DNA of 64,000 bases from NCBI GenBank assembly GCA_900541835.1, contig UQLL01000006.1, positions 1 through 64,000 of the forward strand, read 5' to 3'. The notes under the pieces are model-generated. The model ran no database searches. It worked only from the letters and a program-made list of their open reading frames with translations, and had not been told where the DNA came from. Made by a program: the position numbers and the translations under genes. This document shows, in pieces, positions 38,758-47,442 of this stretch; positions within the stretch are counted from its first letter, which is position 1, and each line of letters opens with the position of its first letter. This DNA is from an uncultured Porphyromonadaceae bacterium. GTDB taxonomy: Bacteria; Bacteroidota; Bacteroidia; Bacteroidales; Muribaculaceae.

Positions 38758-40626
38758 ATGCTTTGTGAGATGGATCAAGCTCAATATAGCAGACTGTTCT
38801 CGTTCCTTTGGAACATCGCTAACGATGTCCTCGTTCATGCCTTCAACAAAGGCGACTATAAGGACATCATCATGCCGATGCTCGTTCTTCGTCGCATCGA
38901 CGTGCTGCTTGAACCGACCAAAGCAAAAGTGCTTGAACGCAAAGCACAGCTCGACCAGTTCGGCGTTACCAATCAAGATCAGGTGCTGTGTATGGTTAGT
39001 GGCTTCCCGTTCTACAACACCTCGCAATTTACACTAAAAACCCTAATCAACGAAACCGACCCGCAACGTCTTAAACAAAACTTCATCGACTACATCAACG
39101 GTTATAGCGAAGATGTTCTCGATGTTTTGGATAAATTGAGGCTCCGTACTCAAATCGACTTCCTTACCGAAACCGGCAGACTTGGCTCTTTGATTCAGAA
39201 GTTCACCGATACTTCAATCAACCTCTCCATCAAACCTGTGGTTGATGATGAAGGCAACGAAATACTCCCGGCTCTCGACAACCACACAATGGGTACTATC
39301 TTCGAGGAACTGCTTCGCAAGTTCAACGAAGAAAATAATGTAACTGAAGCCGGAGAGCACTTCACGCCGCGTGACTACGTCAAGCTACTTGCCGACCTCG
39401 CTGTGCTCCCTGTGAAGCACAATCTCTCGGACGGTACTCCCTACGGCGTGTACGATGGAGCGTGTGGTACGGGCGGTATTCTCTCGATTGTGCAAGAGCG
39501 CATCAACGAATTCTTCCCAAAATCAAACATCAGCCTTTACGGACAGGAAATTCAAGCCAACACTTTTGCCACCTGCAAGGCCGACATGATGATTTCGGGT
39601 GTGCTGCCACGCACCACATATTCACTCCAAGGTAATTCTCGCAAATATATCGCTTTCGGCTCAACCATAAGCGACGACGGGCACCCAGGCGAAACCTACG
39701 ATTTTTGTATTTCAAATCCACCCTTCGGCACTCCGTGGAAAGAGGATTTATACCAAAAAGGATTGACCGACAAAGAAAAGAAAAAATTCAACGACGCCCG
39801 CTTCAATCTCGAATACGACGGCGAAGGCGAGTATTCTTTCCTTCCCGACATAGGCGACTGCCAGATGCTTTTCCTCGCTAACAATATAAGCCGAATGAAA
39901 GATACGCCGCTCGGCACTCGCATCGTTGAAATTCATAACGGTTCATCACTCTTTACAGGCAAAGCCGGAGGCGGCGAAAGCAACCTACGCCGTTATATCA
40001 TCGAGAACGACCTACTCGAAGCCATCATAGCTTTGCCTGAGAAAATGTTTTACAACACCGGTATAGGCACCTACGTTTGGATTGTCACCAACCGCAAGGC
40101 TCCAAACCGTCGAGGCAAAGTACAACTTATCAACGCTACCGAATTTAAGTCGCCGCTGCGCAAAAATCTCGGTGAGAAAAACTGCGAGCTGTCAGACGAT
40201 GACCGCACCCGCATCCTCGAATTGCTGATGAATTTCGAGGAAACTCCCGAAAGCAAAATATTCGACAACGAAGAGTTTGGCTATTGGGAGGTGCCGGTTC
40301 TCCGCCCGAAGCGCAACAAAGACGGCGACATCGTATATAAGAAAGCCAAGAAAGGGCAAGAGCCTGAAATCGAATACGCAAAAAACCGCAATGAGAGTGA
40401 ACGCGTACCACTCACTTACCCCGGAGGCGTCGAGGCTTTCTACGAGAACGAAGTAGCGCCTTACGACTCCGAAGCCCGCTTTGGCCAACCTATACTCGGC
40501 TATGAGCTTTCATTTATCAAATTCTTCTACAAGCCAGTCGAACTGCGGCCTCTCGCCGATATTCGCGCCGACATACGCGATATTGAGGCTCGCACAGCCG
40601 GTATGTTAGACCAAATCCTCGATTAA
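38758..40626 (+). CDS. hsdM: type I restriction-modification DNA methyltransferase subunit HsdM
   Basis: N6-adenine methyltransferase subunit, needed both for protective methylation and, with HsdS and HsdR, for restriction. The 622 residues have the HsdM N-terminal helical domain (NDVLVHAFNKGDYKDIIMPM), AdoMet motif I GACGTGGI near residue 235 and catalytic NPPFG near 320. A second Met at 38770 (MDQAQYSRLF) is an equally possible start. Base composition drops to a more AT-rich codon use here and stays low to 46180. hsdS starts 3 nt after the stop. Confidence 0.95.
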   Translation: MLCEMDQAQYSRLFSFLWNIANDVLVHAFNKGDYKDIIMPMLVLRRIDVLLEPTKAKVLERKAQLDQFGVTNQDQVLCMVSGFPFYNTSQFTLKTLINETDPQRLKQNFIDYINGYSEDVLDVLDKLRLRTQIDFLTETGRLGSLIQKFTDTSINLSIKPVVDDEGNEILPALDNHTMGTIFEELLRKFNEENNVTEAGEHFTPRDYVKLLADLAVLPVKHNLSDGTPYGVYDGACGTGGILSIVQERINEFFPKSNISLYGQEIQANTFATCKADMMISGVLPRTTYSLQGNSRKYIAFGSTISDDGHPGETYDFCISNPPFGTPWKEDLYQKGLTDKEKKKFNDARFNLEYDGEGEYSFLPDIGDCQMLFLANNISRMKDTPLGTRIVEIHNGSSLFTGKAGGGESNLRRYIIENDLLEAIIALPEKMFYNTGIGTYVWIVTNRKAPNRRGKVQLINATEFKSPLRKNLGEKNCELSDDDRTRILELLMNFEETPESKIFDNEEFGYWEVPVLRPKRNKDGDIVYKKAKKGQEPEIEYAKNRNESERVPLTYPGGVEAFYENEVAPYDSEARFGQPILGYELSFIKFFYKPVELRPLADIRADIRDIEARTAGMLDQILD

Positions 40627-40629
40627 GCT

Positions 40630-41202
40630 ATGCAATACGAATATTCTAACGCAAATCTCTTGCTGTTTGATAAGTATCCTTCGCATTGGCAGCTTATTAG
40701 GGTTCGTAATCTTCTAAAAGAGGAGAACGAACAAGTTGGTAAAAGGACGACTTTCCCTTTATTATCCTTAACAAAAGGAGGCGTGATTTTCAGAGATACT
40801 GAAAATGGCAAAGGGAAATTTCCAAAGGACTTCGAGTCTTATAAAGTCGTAGTTCCTGGTAATATAATATTCTGCTTATTTGATATCGACGAAACCCCAC
40901 GCACTGTTGGGCTATCGTCAGTCGGAGGAATGATTACAGGAGCCTATGACGTCTTCAGTATTAACACCTCGTTAAGTTTGCCTGAATTTATATATTATTA
41001 TTTTCTCGCAGTAGACGACAATAAAGCTCTTAGACCATTTTATTCCGGATTAAGGAAAGTTGTTCAGATGCCAAAGTTTTTAGGCATCCAAACACCAGTC
41101 CCGCCGCTCGACGAGCAGAAGAAAATCGTTGAATTTCTTTCAACTAAAACTTTAAGTATTGATGCGCAACAGAGAGAGAGAGAGAGAGTTACGTCTGCTT
41201 GA
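40630..41202 (+). CDS. hsdS: HsdS specificity subunit, first half (frame closed at an AG repeat)
   Basis: This 190-residue frame holds the first target-recognition domain and the first part of the central conserved region (PPLDEQKKIVEFLS near residue 157). It then enters a run of nine AG dinucleotides (41171-41188), reads RERER, and stops after VTSA. HsdS normally has two such halves joined by a helix, about 400-450 residues. The second half continues one frame over at 41162. With ten AG units the joined protein would have 425 residues, with seven 423. As sequenced the gene is out of frame. A half-HsdS may still dimerise, as known for some truncated HsdS proteins. Confidence 0.9.
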   Translation: MQYEYSNANLLLFDKYPSHWQLIRVRNLLKEENEQVGKRTTFPLLSLTKGGVIFRDTENGKGKFPKDFESYKVVVPGNIIFCLFDIDETPRTVGLSSVGGMITGAYDVFSINTSLSLPEFIYYYFLAVDDNKALRPFYSGLRKVVQMPKFLGIQTPVPPLDEQKKIVEFLSTKTLSIDAQQRERERVTSA

Positions 41203-41905
41203 CGAGCTAAAACAGACCGAAATCGCAAACGTCGTCACACGGGGCTTAAACCCCGATGTGCCGATGAAAGACAGCGGCATTCCGTGGATAGGTCAGATAC
41301 CTGCACACTGGGAAATAAAATACCTATTTCAGCTTGCTAAAGAGCATTGCATCTCGAATAAGGAAATTCATCACCAGAATCTTTTATCACTAAGTTACGG
41401 GCGTATTGTCCGTAAAGATATTAATACAACAGACGGCTTACTTCCAGAATCATTTGACACATATCAAGTTGTTGAACCTGGCAATATAATTCTTCGACTT
41501 ACAGACCTTCAAAACGACCATAAGAGTCTAAGAGTTGGACTTGTAACTGAAGAAGGTATAATAACTTCAGCTTATGTTTGTCTTGAAATCAATCAAGATT
41601 TCGACCCTGTGTATTTTTATAATATGCTCCATTCATATGATCTGAAAAAAGTCTTTTATTCTATGGGCGGAGGACTTCGCCAAAATCTAAATTATCAAGG
41701 GTTGCGTAAGTTAGAAATTATTCTGCCTCCCATCGAGGAACAGAAAGCGATTGTGGAATATATTCAGCAGAAGAACTCCGCGATTGATGAAATGATTGCC
41801 AACCTCCGTGCCGAGATTGACTTCCTTACAGAATACAAGCAACGCCTTATTGCCGACGTGGTGACAGGGCAGTTAAATGTTCAAAACCTCAACAACCATG
41901 AATAA
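41162..41905 (+). CDS. HsdS specificity subunit, second half (out of frame with the first)
   Basis: About 247 residues from a Met at 41162, with no visible ribosome binding site. It opens with the end of the central helix (RERERELRLLDELKQTEIANVVTRG), normally internal to HsdS. The second target-recognition domain follows (GIPWIGQIPAHWEI to the ILPPIEEQKAIVEYI motif) and then the C-terminal repeat of the conserved helix (IANLRAEIDFLTEYKQRL). It is intact in itself and separated from the first half only by the AG tract, so it is likely expressed only when the repeat number restores the frame. Confidence 0.85.
   Translation: MRNRERERELRLLDELKQTEIANVVTRGLNPDVPMKDSGIPWIGQIPAHWEIKYLFQLAKEHCISNKEIHHQNLLSLSYGRIVRKDINTTDGLLPESFDTYQVVEPGNIILRLTDLQNDHKSLRVGLVTEEGIITSAYVCLEINQDFDPVYFYNMLHSYDLKKVFYSMGGGLRQNLNYQGLRKLEIILPPIEEQKAIVEYIQQKNSAIDEMIANLRAEIDFLTEYKQRLIADVVTGQLNVQNLNNHE
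41171..41188. repeat. (AG)9 dinucleotide tract inside hsdS
   Basis: Nine perfect AG units, coding Arg-Glu repeats in the helix between the two target-recognition domains. Loss of two or gain of one unit puts both halves in one frame. Confidence 0.95.
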
Positions 41906-42953
41906 TCTTTCAAAAATAAAACCAAATGAGGGAAAGTCGCTATTGAACGACATCCGAGCTATTCTGACAGAAGCAAGGCGCAAAGTCTACGCTACTGCCA
42001 ATGCCGCAATGGTTCAGGCATACTGGAATGTGGGCCGATTGATAGTCGAGGCTCAAGGAGGCTCTGAACGCGCCGCCTATGGCGACGGTTTGCTGAAACG
42101 TATGGCAAGTCAACTCACCGTTGAATTTGGCAAGGGATTCACTTACTCTAATCTTAAGAATATGAGGCAATTTTATGTGACTTTCCCAAATTGCCACACA
42201 CTGTGTAGCCAATTGAGCTGGTCACATTACAGACTTTTGATGAGAGTGGACAATCCCAAGGCTCGCAAGTACTACGCAGAGGAAGCAGCCCAAGGTAACT
42301 GGAGCGTCAGGCAGCTTGAAAGGCAAATATATACCCAGTATTATGAGCGTCTTCTGTCGACTCATCGCGATGACTCGGTTGTAGAAGGGATTATCAAGGC
42401 AAACCTCCCCGCAAAGCCCGAGCAGTTCGATCCTTTGACGCTGATTCACGATCCATTCATTCTTGAATTTGTCGGTGCGGAAGAAGACACCGAATGGAAA
42501 GAGAGTGAGCTGGAGAGCGCCTTGATTTCTCATCTTCAAGATTTCATGCTTGAACTTGGGCGAGGATTTGCTTTTGTAGGACGTCAGAAGCGAATTACAA
42601 TTGACGGACAGAGCTTCTACCCAGACCTGGTCTTCTATAACACCATAACGCACAGTTATATCATTATTGACCTGAAAACCGGAAAAGCTGACTACAGCGA
42701 CGTTGGGCAGATGCAGCTATATGTAAATTACTACAATATGGACGTGTGCCAGCCGGACGACAATCCTACAGTCGGCATCATTCTCTGCGCCAAGAAGAAC
42801 GATGCGGTTATAAGGTATACACTTGGCGACCGCAAGGACATTGGCGTATTTCAGGCTAAATATGACCTTGTGATGCCCACGGAGGATGAACTGCGCCGCG
42901 AGATCGAAATTACACGCGAAAAATTCAAACTAATTCACGGAATGGAGGATTGA
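41898..42953 (+). CDS. DUF1016/YhcG-type PDDEXK nuclease-domain protein
   Basis: A 351-residue protein with an N-terminal DUF1016 helical domain (AYWNVGRLIVEAQGG, SQLSWSHYRLLMRV) and a C-terminal PDDEXK nuclease-like domain (SFYPDLVFYN then YIIIDLKTGKAD, giving the D...D-x-K pattern). Start MNNLSKIK overlaps the hsdS stop by 8 nt; an upstream in-frame codon would overlap more. It lies within the hsd operon, a common place for this family, but its role with the restriction complex is not established. Confidence 0.88.
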   Translation: MNNLSKIKPNEGKSLLNDIRAILTEARRKVYATANAAMVQAYWNVGRLIVEAQGGSERAAYGDGLLKRMASQLTVEFGKGFTYSNLKNMRQFYVTFPNCHTLCSQLSWSHYRLLMRVDNPKARKYYAEEAAQGNWSVRQLERQIYTQYYERLLSTHRDDSVVEGIIKANLPAKPEQFDPLTLIHDPFILEFVGAEEDTEWKESELESALISHLQDFMLELGRGFAFVGRQKRITIDGQSFYPDLVFYNTITHSYIIIDLKTGKADYSDVGQMQLYVNYYNMDVCQPDDNPTVGIILCAKKNDAVIRYTLGDRKDIGVFQAKYDLVMPTEDELRREIEITREKFKLIHGMED

Positions 42954-42954
42954 C

Positions 42955-45885
42955 ATGGCCGTTAACACCACCGAAAAAGGACTCGAAGATATTATCGTTG
43001 ACTATCTGCGCGATGTCAACGGTTACAATCAGGGCGGCAGCTCTGAATATAACAAAACATACGCTCTGCTTCCCGACCGCGTGGAGGCGTTCATACGCCG
43101 TACCCAGCCCGAAAAGGCCGAAGAATTGCGTGTGTTCGACACTCCCTCGGAACGCAACAAATTCTTCACTCGCCTTCGTGATGAAATCACCAGACGCGGT
43201 GTGACCGACGTGTTGCGCAAAGGCTTCCGCTATATCACACTCCATTTTGACCTCTATTATGTTTTGCCGAGTGAACTAAACCCCACGGCAAAACGGCTCT
43301 ACGAGGATAACGATTTTACCGTTATCCGTCAGCTTCATTACAGCCCTACCGACACAATGCTCTCTATCGACGTGGCATTGTTTATCAACGGTCTGCCTGT
43401 GGTGACAATGGAGCTGAAAAATCACTTTACCGGCCAGACAATCGAAAACGCCAAGGCGCAGTATCAGAACGACCGCGACCCCAAAGACCTGCTTTTCAAG
43501 CCCAAGCGCTGCGCCGTGCATCTCGCCGTCGATGATACCGACATCGCCATGTGCTCGATGCTTGCCGGGAAAGGCAGTTGGTTCCTGCCGTTCAACAAGG
43601 GCAACAACGGCGGCAAAGGTAACCCGGTCAATCCTAACGGACTGAAAACCGCCTACCTTTGGGAAGATGTTCTGACAAAGAAAAGCCTCAGCAATATCCT
43701 CGAAGACTTCGCACAGGTAATCAAGGGAAAGGACGTCAAGACCAAAACAAAGGTGATTTGGCCCCGTTATCATCAGCTCGAAGTGGTGCGCCGACTCCTT
43801 AAGGAAACCAAAGAGAAAGGAGTGGGCCACCGTTACCTCATTCAACACTCAGCCGGTTCGGGCAAGTCCAACTCAATTACTTGGCTCGCATATCAGCTTG
43901 TCGGCCTGTTGAAGGGCAATCAGCCGGTGGTTGACAGCGTAATTGTCGTTACCGACCGTGTCAACCTCGACAAGCAGATACGCGACAACATCCGCTCATT
44001 CCAAAAGCTCTCTAATGTAGTGGCATGGGCCGACAGCAGCGAAAACCTCGCGTCTGCCCTCAAAGGCGGTAAGAAAATCATCATCACGATAGTACACAAA
44101 TTCCCGTTCATTCTCGACGCAATAGGCTCAACGCTGAAAAACAGCCGTTTCGCCATCATCATCGACGAAGCCCACAGTTCGCAGAACGGCTCTATGTCGG
44201 CGAAAATGAACATCGGTGTCAGCGGCAATGCCTCGGAGGACGACGAAGACCTCGAAGATAAAATCGCCAAGATTGTTGCGGGTCGCAAAATGGCGGCCAA
44301 TGCCAACTATTACGCTTTCACAGCCACTCCGAAGAACAAGACCCTCGAAATGTTCGGTACGCCGTTGCCTCCCGACTCCGAGGGCAATATTCAACACGTA
44401 CCGTTCCACGTCTATTCAATGAAGCAAGCTATCGAAGAAGGCTTTATCATGGACGTGTTGCAGAACTACACACCGTATCAGAGCTACTACAAGGTAGTCC
44501 GTGCCATTGAGGAAGACCCGGAATTTGACAAGAAACAAGCATCGGCAAAAATCCGCGCATGGGTCGAGGCACAGCCCGAAACCATCGAGTCGAAAGCCCG
44601 TATCATCGTCGAACACTTCCACGAAAACGTAATTAACAAAGGCAAGGTCGGCGGTCAGGCCCGCGCAATGGTAGTGACATCAAGCATCATCCGCGCCATC
44701 GATTTCTTCTACTCCATTTCAAAGAAATTGCGTGAACGCAACAGCCCGTTCAAGGCCATTGTCGCTTTCTCCGGCGAAAAGGAATACAACGGCAAAATGG
44801 TTAACGAGGCATCGGTCAATGGCTTCCCCTCGTCGGAAATCGAAGAACGCATGGGGCAAGACCCTTACCGCATACTCATTGTGGCCGACAAATTCCAGAC
44901 CGGCTACGACCAGCCTTTGCTCCATACAATGTATGTAGACAAGGTGCTGAGTGATGTTAAGGCAGTTCAGACTCTTTCTCGCCTTAACCGCTGCCACCCG
45001 AAGAAGCGAGACACTTTCGTGCTCGACTTCGCGGGCAACACGCAGCTTGTGGCCGAAGCCTTCCAAAAGTATTACAAAGCTACCAACCTTAACCGGGAGA
45101 CTGACCCCAACAAGCTCAACGACCTTCTCGCCAAGATTGAAGAATATAATATCTTCACTATGGACGAGGTGGAAGAAATCAACCGCATCTATCTCTCAGA
45201 GCAAGACCGCACAATGCTCGACCCAATACTCGATGCCGCTGTCGAACGGTTCAAAGAGCTTGGTGATGACGGCAAGATTGACTGCAAGAGTGCAATCAAA
45301 GGCTATAACAGAATCTATCCTTTCCTTGCCGCCGTCATACCGCAAAGCTCTGCATATTGGGAGAAAATGTATATTTACCTGCATCTGCTTGCCGCCAAAC
45401 TTCCGCGCATACCGCGTGAAGACTGGACCGAGGGTTTGATTGACGCTATCGACTTCGACCAATACCGTTCAATCAAACAAGCCGAGGCGCAGTTCCAGAT
45501 GGAGAACGAAGATACAGGCATTGACCCCGTTCCCGTCGGAGGCGGTGGCTCGACCTCTGACCCCGACTTCGATAAGCTCTCGAATATTTTGGAAGAGTTC
45601 AACGCCACCTTCGGGGGCATTGAATGGGAGCACCCGGAAGAAGCCATCGAGCAGATTCGCCAATTGCCGGAACGCCTCGCTGCCAACGAAAACTTCTCAA
45701 ACGCCGTTCGCCGAAGCGACGAACAAATGGCAGAGATAGAATCTAACAACGCTTTATTCCAAATCGTTGTCGAACTGTTAAGCGAGAAAACGGAATTTGC
45801 CCGCAACTATCTCGACAACCCGCAGTTTCAGGCATTTGTCAATCAACGTGTGTTTAATCAAGCATATAACCAAGTTGCTCAATAA
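42955..45885 (+). CDS. hsdR: type I restriction endonuclease subunit HsdR
   Basis: Motor and nuclease subunit that translocates and cuts unmodified DNA. The 976 residues show the N-terminal RecB-like nuclease (SIDVALFINGLPVVTMELK near 140-158, the D...ExK motif), Walker A HSAGSGKSNS near 300, DEAH box IIDEAHSSQ near 402, and the helicase motif FTATPKNKTLEMFG. The C-terminal helical domain that docks on HsdM follows. No break is seen. It begins 1 nt after the DUF1016 gene stop. Confidence 0.95.
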   Translation: MAVNTTEKGLEDIIVDYLRDVNGYNQGGSSEYNKTYALLPDRVEAFIRRTQPEKAEELRVFDTPSERNKFFTRLRDEITRRGVTDVLRKGFRYITLHFDLYYVLPSELNPTAKRLYEDNDFTVIRQLHYSPTDTMLSIDVALFINGLPVVTMELKNHFTGQTIENAKAQYQNDRDPKDLLFKPKRCAVHLAVDDTDIAMCSMLAGKGSWFLPFNKGNNGGKGNPVNPNGLKTAYLWEDVLTKKSLSNILEDFAQVIKGKDVKTKTKVIWPRYHQLEVVRRLLKETKEKGVGHRYLIQHSAGSGKSNSITWLAYQLVGLLKGNQPVVDSVIVVTDRVNLDKQIRDNIRSFQKLSNVVAWADSSENLASALKGGKKIIITIVHKFPFILDAIGSTLKNSRFAIIIDEAHSSQNGSMSAKMNIGVSGNASEDDEDLEDKIAKIVAGRKMAANANYYAFTATPKNKTLEMFGTPLPPDSEGNIQHVPFHVYSMKQAIEEGFIMDVLQNYTPYQSYYKVVRAIEEDPEFDKKQASAKIRAWVEAQPETIESKARIIVEHFHENVINKGKVGGQARAMVVTSSIIRAIDFFYSISKKLRERNSPFKAIVAFSGEKEYNGKMVNEASVNGFPSSEIEERMGQDPYRILIVADKFQTGYDQPLLHTMYVDKVLSDVKAVQTLSRLNRCHPKKRDTFVLDFAGNTQLVAEAFQKYYKATNLNRETDPNKLNDLLAKIEEYNIFTMDEVEEINRIYLSEQDRTMLDPILDAAVERFKELGDDGKIDCKSAIKGYNRIYPFLAAVIPQSSAYWEKMYIYLHLLAAKLPRIPREDWTEGLIDAIDFDQYRSIKQAEAQFQMENEDTGIDPVPVGGGGSTSDPDFDKLSNILEEFNATFGGIEWEHPEEAIEQIRQLPERLAANENFSNAVRRSDEQMAEIESNNALFQIVVELLSEKTEFARNYLDNPQFQAFVNQRVFNQAYNQVAQ

Positions 45886-45886
45886 T

Positions 45887-46180
45887 ATGTGCATATCCAT
45901 ACCGCAACTTTGGGCTTCGCCTATATGCGGCGGCATCAAGGACGTAGAAAACCGCTCATGGCGTGTGAACGATGCGCCAGGTCTCATCCTTATCCACGCC
46001 GGTAAGTCTATGCGCTTCAACCACGAAGAAAATCCTCTTTTCTTCGTGGTGCTTATGTCTAACGCCATAACCTTCGACTTGACCCTTTGGGATTTCGGAG
46101 AGCATGGCACAACCCACCTGCAACGCCCGATAAGTCAACCCCTTAGCCTATCGGCCTCTGTCGAGGCATCCTTAGTTTGA
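45887..46180 (+). CDS. ASCH-domain protein, probably truncated
   Basis: 97 residues starting MCISIPQLWASPICGGIKDV; with ENRSWRV and LILIHAGKSM this is the N-terminal half of an ASCH (PUA-like, RNA- or modified-base-binding) domain. The family continues with more strands, but here the text after residue 45 no longer fits, so the gene is likely broken. It starts 1 nt after the hsdR stop and is the last gene of the lower-GC island. Confidence 0.6.
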   Translation: MCISIPQLWASPICGGIKDVENRSWRVNDAPGLILIHAGKSMRFNHEENPLFFVVLMSNAITFDLTLWDFGEHGTTHLQRPISQPLSLSASVEASLV

Positions 46181-46200
46181 AAAAAATTTTCGCCAAAGAC

Positions 46201-46231
46201 TTGCACGGTTACGGAAAAAGCCGTAACTTTG
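46201..46231 (+). promoter_or_regulatory. tRNA-His promoter
   Basis: TTG at 46201-46203 and TAACTTTG at 46224-46231, 20 nt apart, a full match to the Bacteroidota consensus. The tRNA begins about 41 nt further on. Confidence 0.75.
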
Positions 46232-46272
46232 CAGCGCAAAAAGGGCAGAGGCTCCTATGCACAGTTTTCATG

Positions 46273-46346
46273 GTGGATGTAGCTCAGTTGGTTAGAGCGA
46301 CGGATTGTGGTTCCGTAGGTCGTGGGTTCGAGCCCCATCTTCCACC
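46273..46346 (+). tRNA. tRNA-His (GTG anticodon)
   Basis: Cloverleaf with D-stem GCTC/GAGC, anticodon loop TTGTGGT giving anticodon GTG, T-stem GTGGG/CCCAT and loop TTCGAGC. The extra G at 46272 can serve as G-1, the His identity base, opposite C73. The acceptor stem has one T-T mismatch (bases 6 and 67). CCA is not encoded. Confidence 0.93.
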
Positions 46347-46354
46347 CTACCCAC

Positions 46355-46387
46355 AAAGGATGCAACCAGTTTGCATCCTTTTTTTGT
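46355..46387 (+). terminator. tRNA-His terminator
   Basis: AAAGGATGCAA pairs with TTGCATCCTTT around a short loop and runs straight into TTTTT. It separates the tRNA from the protease gene. Confidence 0.85.
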
Positions 46388-46422
46388 TTACAATCCAGAT
46401 AATCAACGAAAACACACAGATC

Positions 46423-47334
46423 ATGAAGAAACTGATACTCTGCGCCGCAGTGCTGCTCGGCGCATTCTTAGGCACCCGGCCGGCCCAGGCCCAGGACTGG
46501 GGGCGCCTGCTTGGCGCCGGCGCCAAGGTGCTCCAGGCCGGAACCATCAGCGACGACGCCCTGGCCCAGTACATCAGCCAGTACGTCCACAAGCTCGACT
46601 CCGCCAACACCGTCTGCGCCGCCAACGACCCCTATGCCATCCGCCTCGACAGCATCACCAAGGGTCTGAAGTCGGTCGACGGCATCCCCCTCAACTTCAA
46701 GGTCTACAAGACCAACGACGTCAACGCCTTTGCCTGCGCCGACGGCAGCGTACGCGTCTACTCCGGCTTGATGGACATCATGACCGACGACCAAGTACTC
46801 GGCGTCATCGGCCATGAGCTCGGCCACGTGGCCCACCACGACACCAAGAAAGCCTTCAAGCAGGCTCTGATCAACTCCGCCCTGCGCGACGGCATCGCCG
46901 GCACCGCCGGCGGCATCGTCGCCACCCTCACCGATTCCCAGCTCGGCGACCTGGCCGATAAAATGATGTCGGCCAAGTACAGCCGCAAGCAGGAGTCGCA
47001 GGCCGACGACTACGGCTACGACTTCCTAAAGGCCAACGGGCGCAATCCCTGGGCCATGGCCATGGCATTCGTCGGAATGGAGAAGATAGAGAACGCCTCC
47101 CCGCAGGCCTCCTCGTTCGTCAACAACCTCTTCTCCGACCATCCCGAGCTCACCAAGCGCATCGACAACATGAGCAAACGGGCCACCAAGGACGGTTACA
47201 CCATGCCTGCCGCCGGCACCCCCGGAAACGATGGTTCCGAGTTCCTGCATCCCAAGAAGGCCACCACCGCCAAGAAGACCACCACGAAGAAAACTACGAC
47301 CAAGAAGAAGACCACATCCAAAAAGCGCAAGTAG
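46423..47334 (+). CDS. M48 family metalloprotease
   Basis: A 303-residue exported protease. Start MKKLILCAAVLLGAFLG begins a signal peptide ending AQAQ; an upstream continuation of the frame runs through the tRNA gene and is rejected. GHELGHVAHHD near residue 130 is the zinc site, and ESQADDYG near 188 gives the third ligand Glu. The C-terminal tail after about residue 275 is a Lys/Thr-rich low-complexity stretch (KKTTTKK type) of about 26 residues, unusual for the family. Likely periplasmic, in protein quality control. Confidence 0.88.
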   Translation: MKKLILCAAVLLGAFLGTRPAQAQDWGRLLGAGAKVLQAGTISDDALAQYISQYVHKLDSANTVCAANDPYAIRLDSITKGLKSVDGIPLNFKVYKTNDVNAFACADGSVRVYSGLMDIMTDDQVLGVIGHELGHVAHHDTKKAFKQALINSALRDGIAGTAGGIVATLTDSQLGDLADKMMSAKYSRKQESQADDYGYDFLKANGRNPWAMAMAFVGMEKIENASPQASSFVNNLFSDHPELTKRIDNMSKRATKDGYTMPAAGTPGNDGSEFLHPKKATTAKKTTTKKTTTKKKTTSKKRK

Positions 47335-47442
47335 AGCCGAGGGACCGTTAGAGGCCTGCAGTGAGCTGTACTCTCAGCACTCAGCCATACAGCACAACAA
47401 ACCCGTGCATTTTGAGTTAATAATGAAAAAGCACCTTTTAAT

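Noticed and set aside
41162..41905. Second HsdS half as an independent hsdS gene
   Set aside because: It starts inside the central helix of HsdS, lacks a ribosome binding site and is joined to the first half by a slippage-prone repeat.
38758..46346. Restriction island as an integrative element using tRNA-His as attachment site
   Set aside because: The island is on the 5' side of the tRNA, no integrase is present and no copy of the tRNA 3' end is seen at the other border.
46177..46422. N-terminal extension of the M48 protease frame
   Set aside because: It would be translated through the tRNA-His gene and its terminator; the signal peptide begins at 46423.
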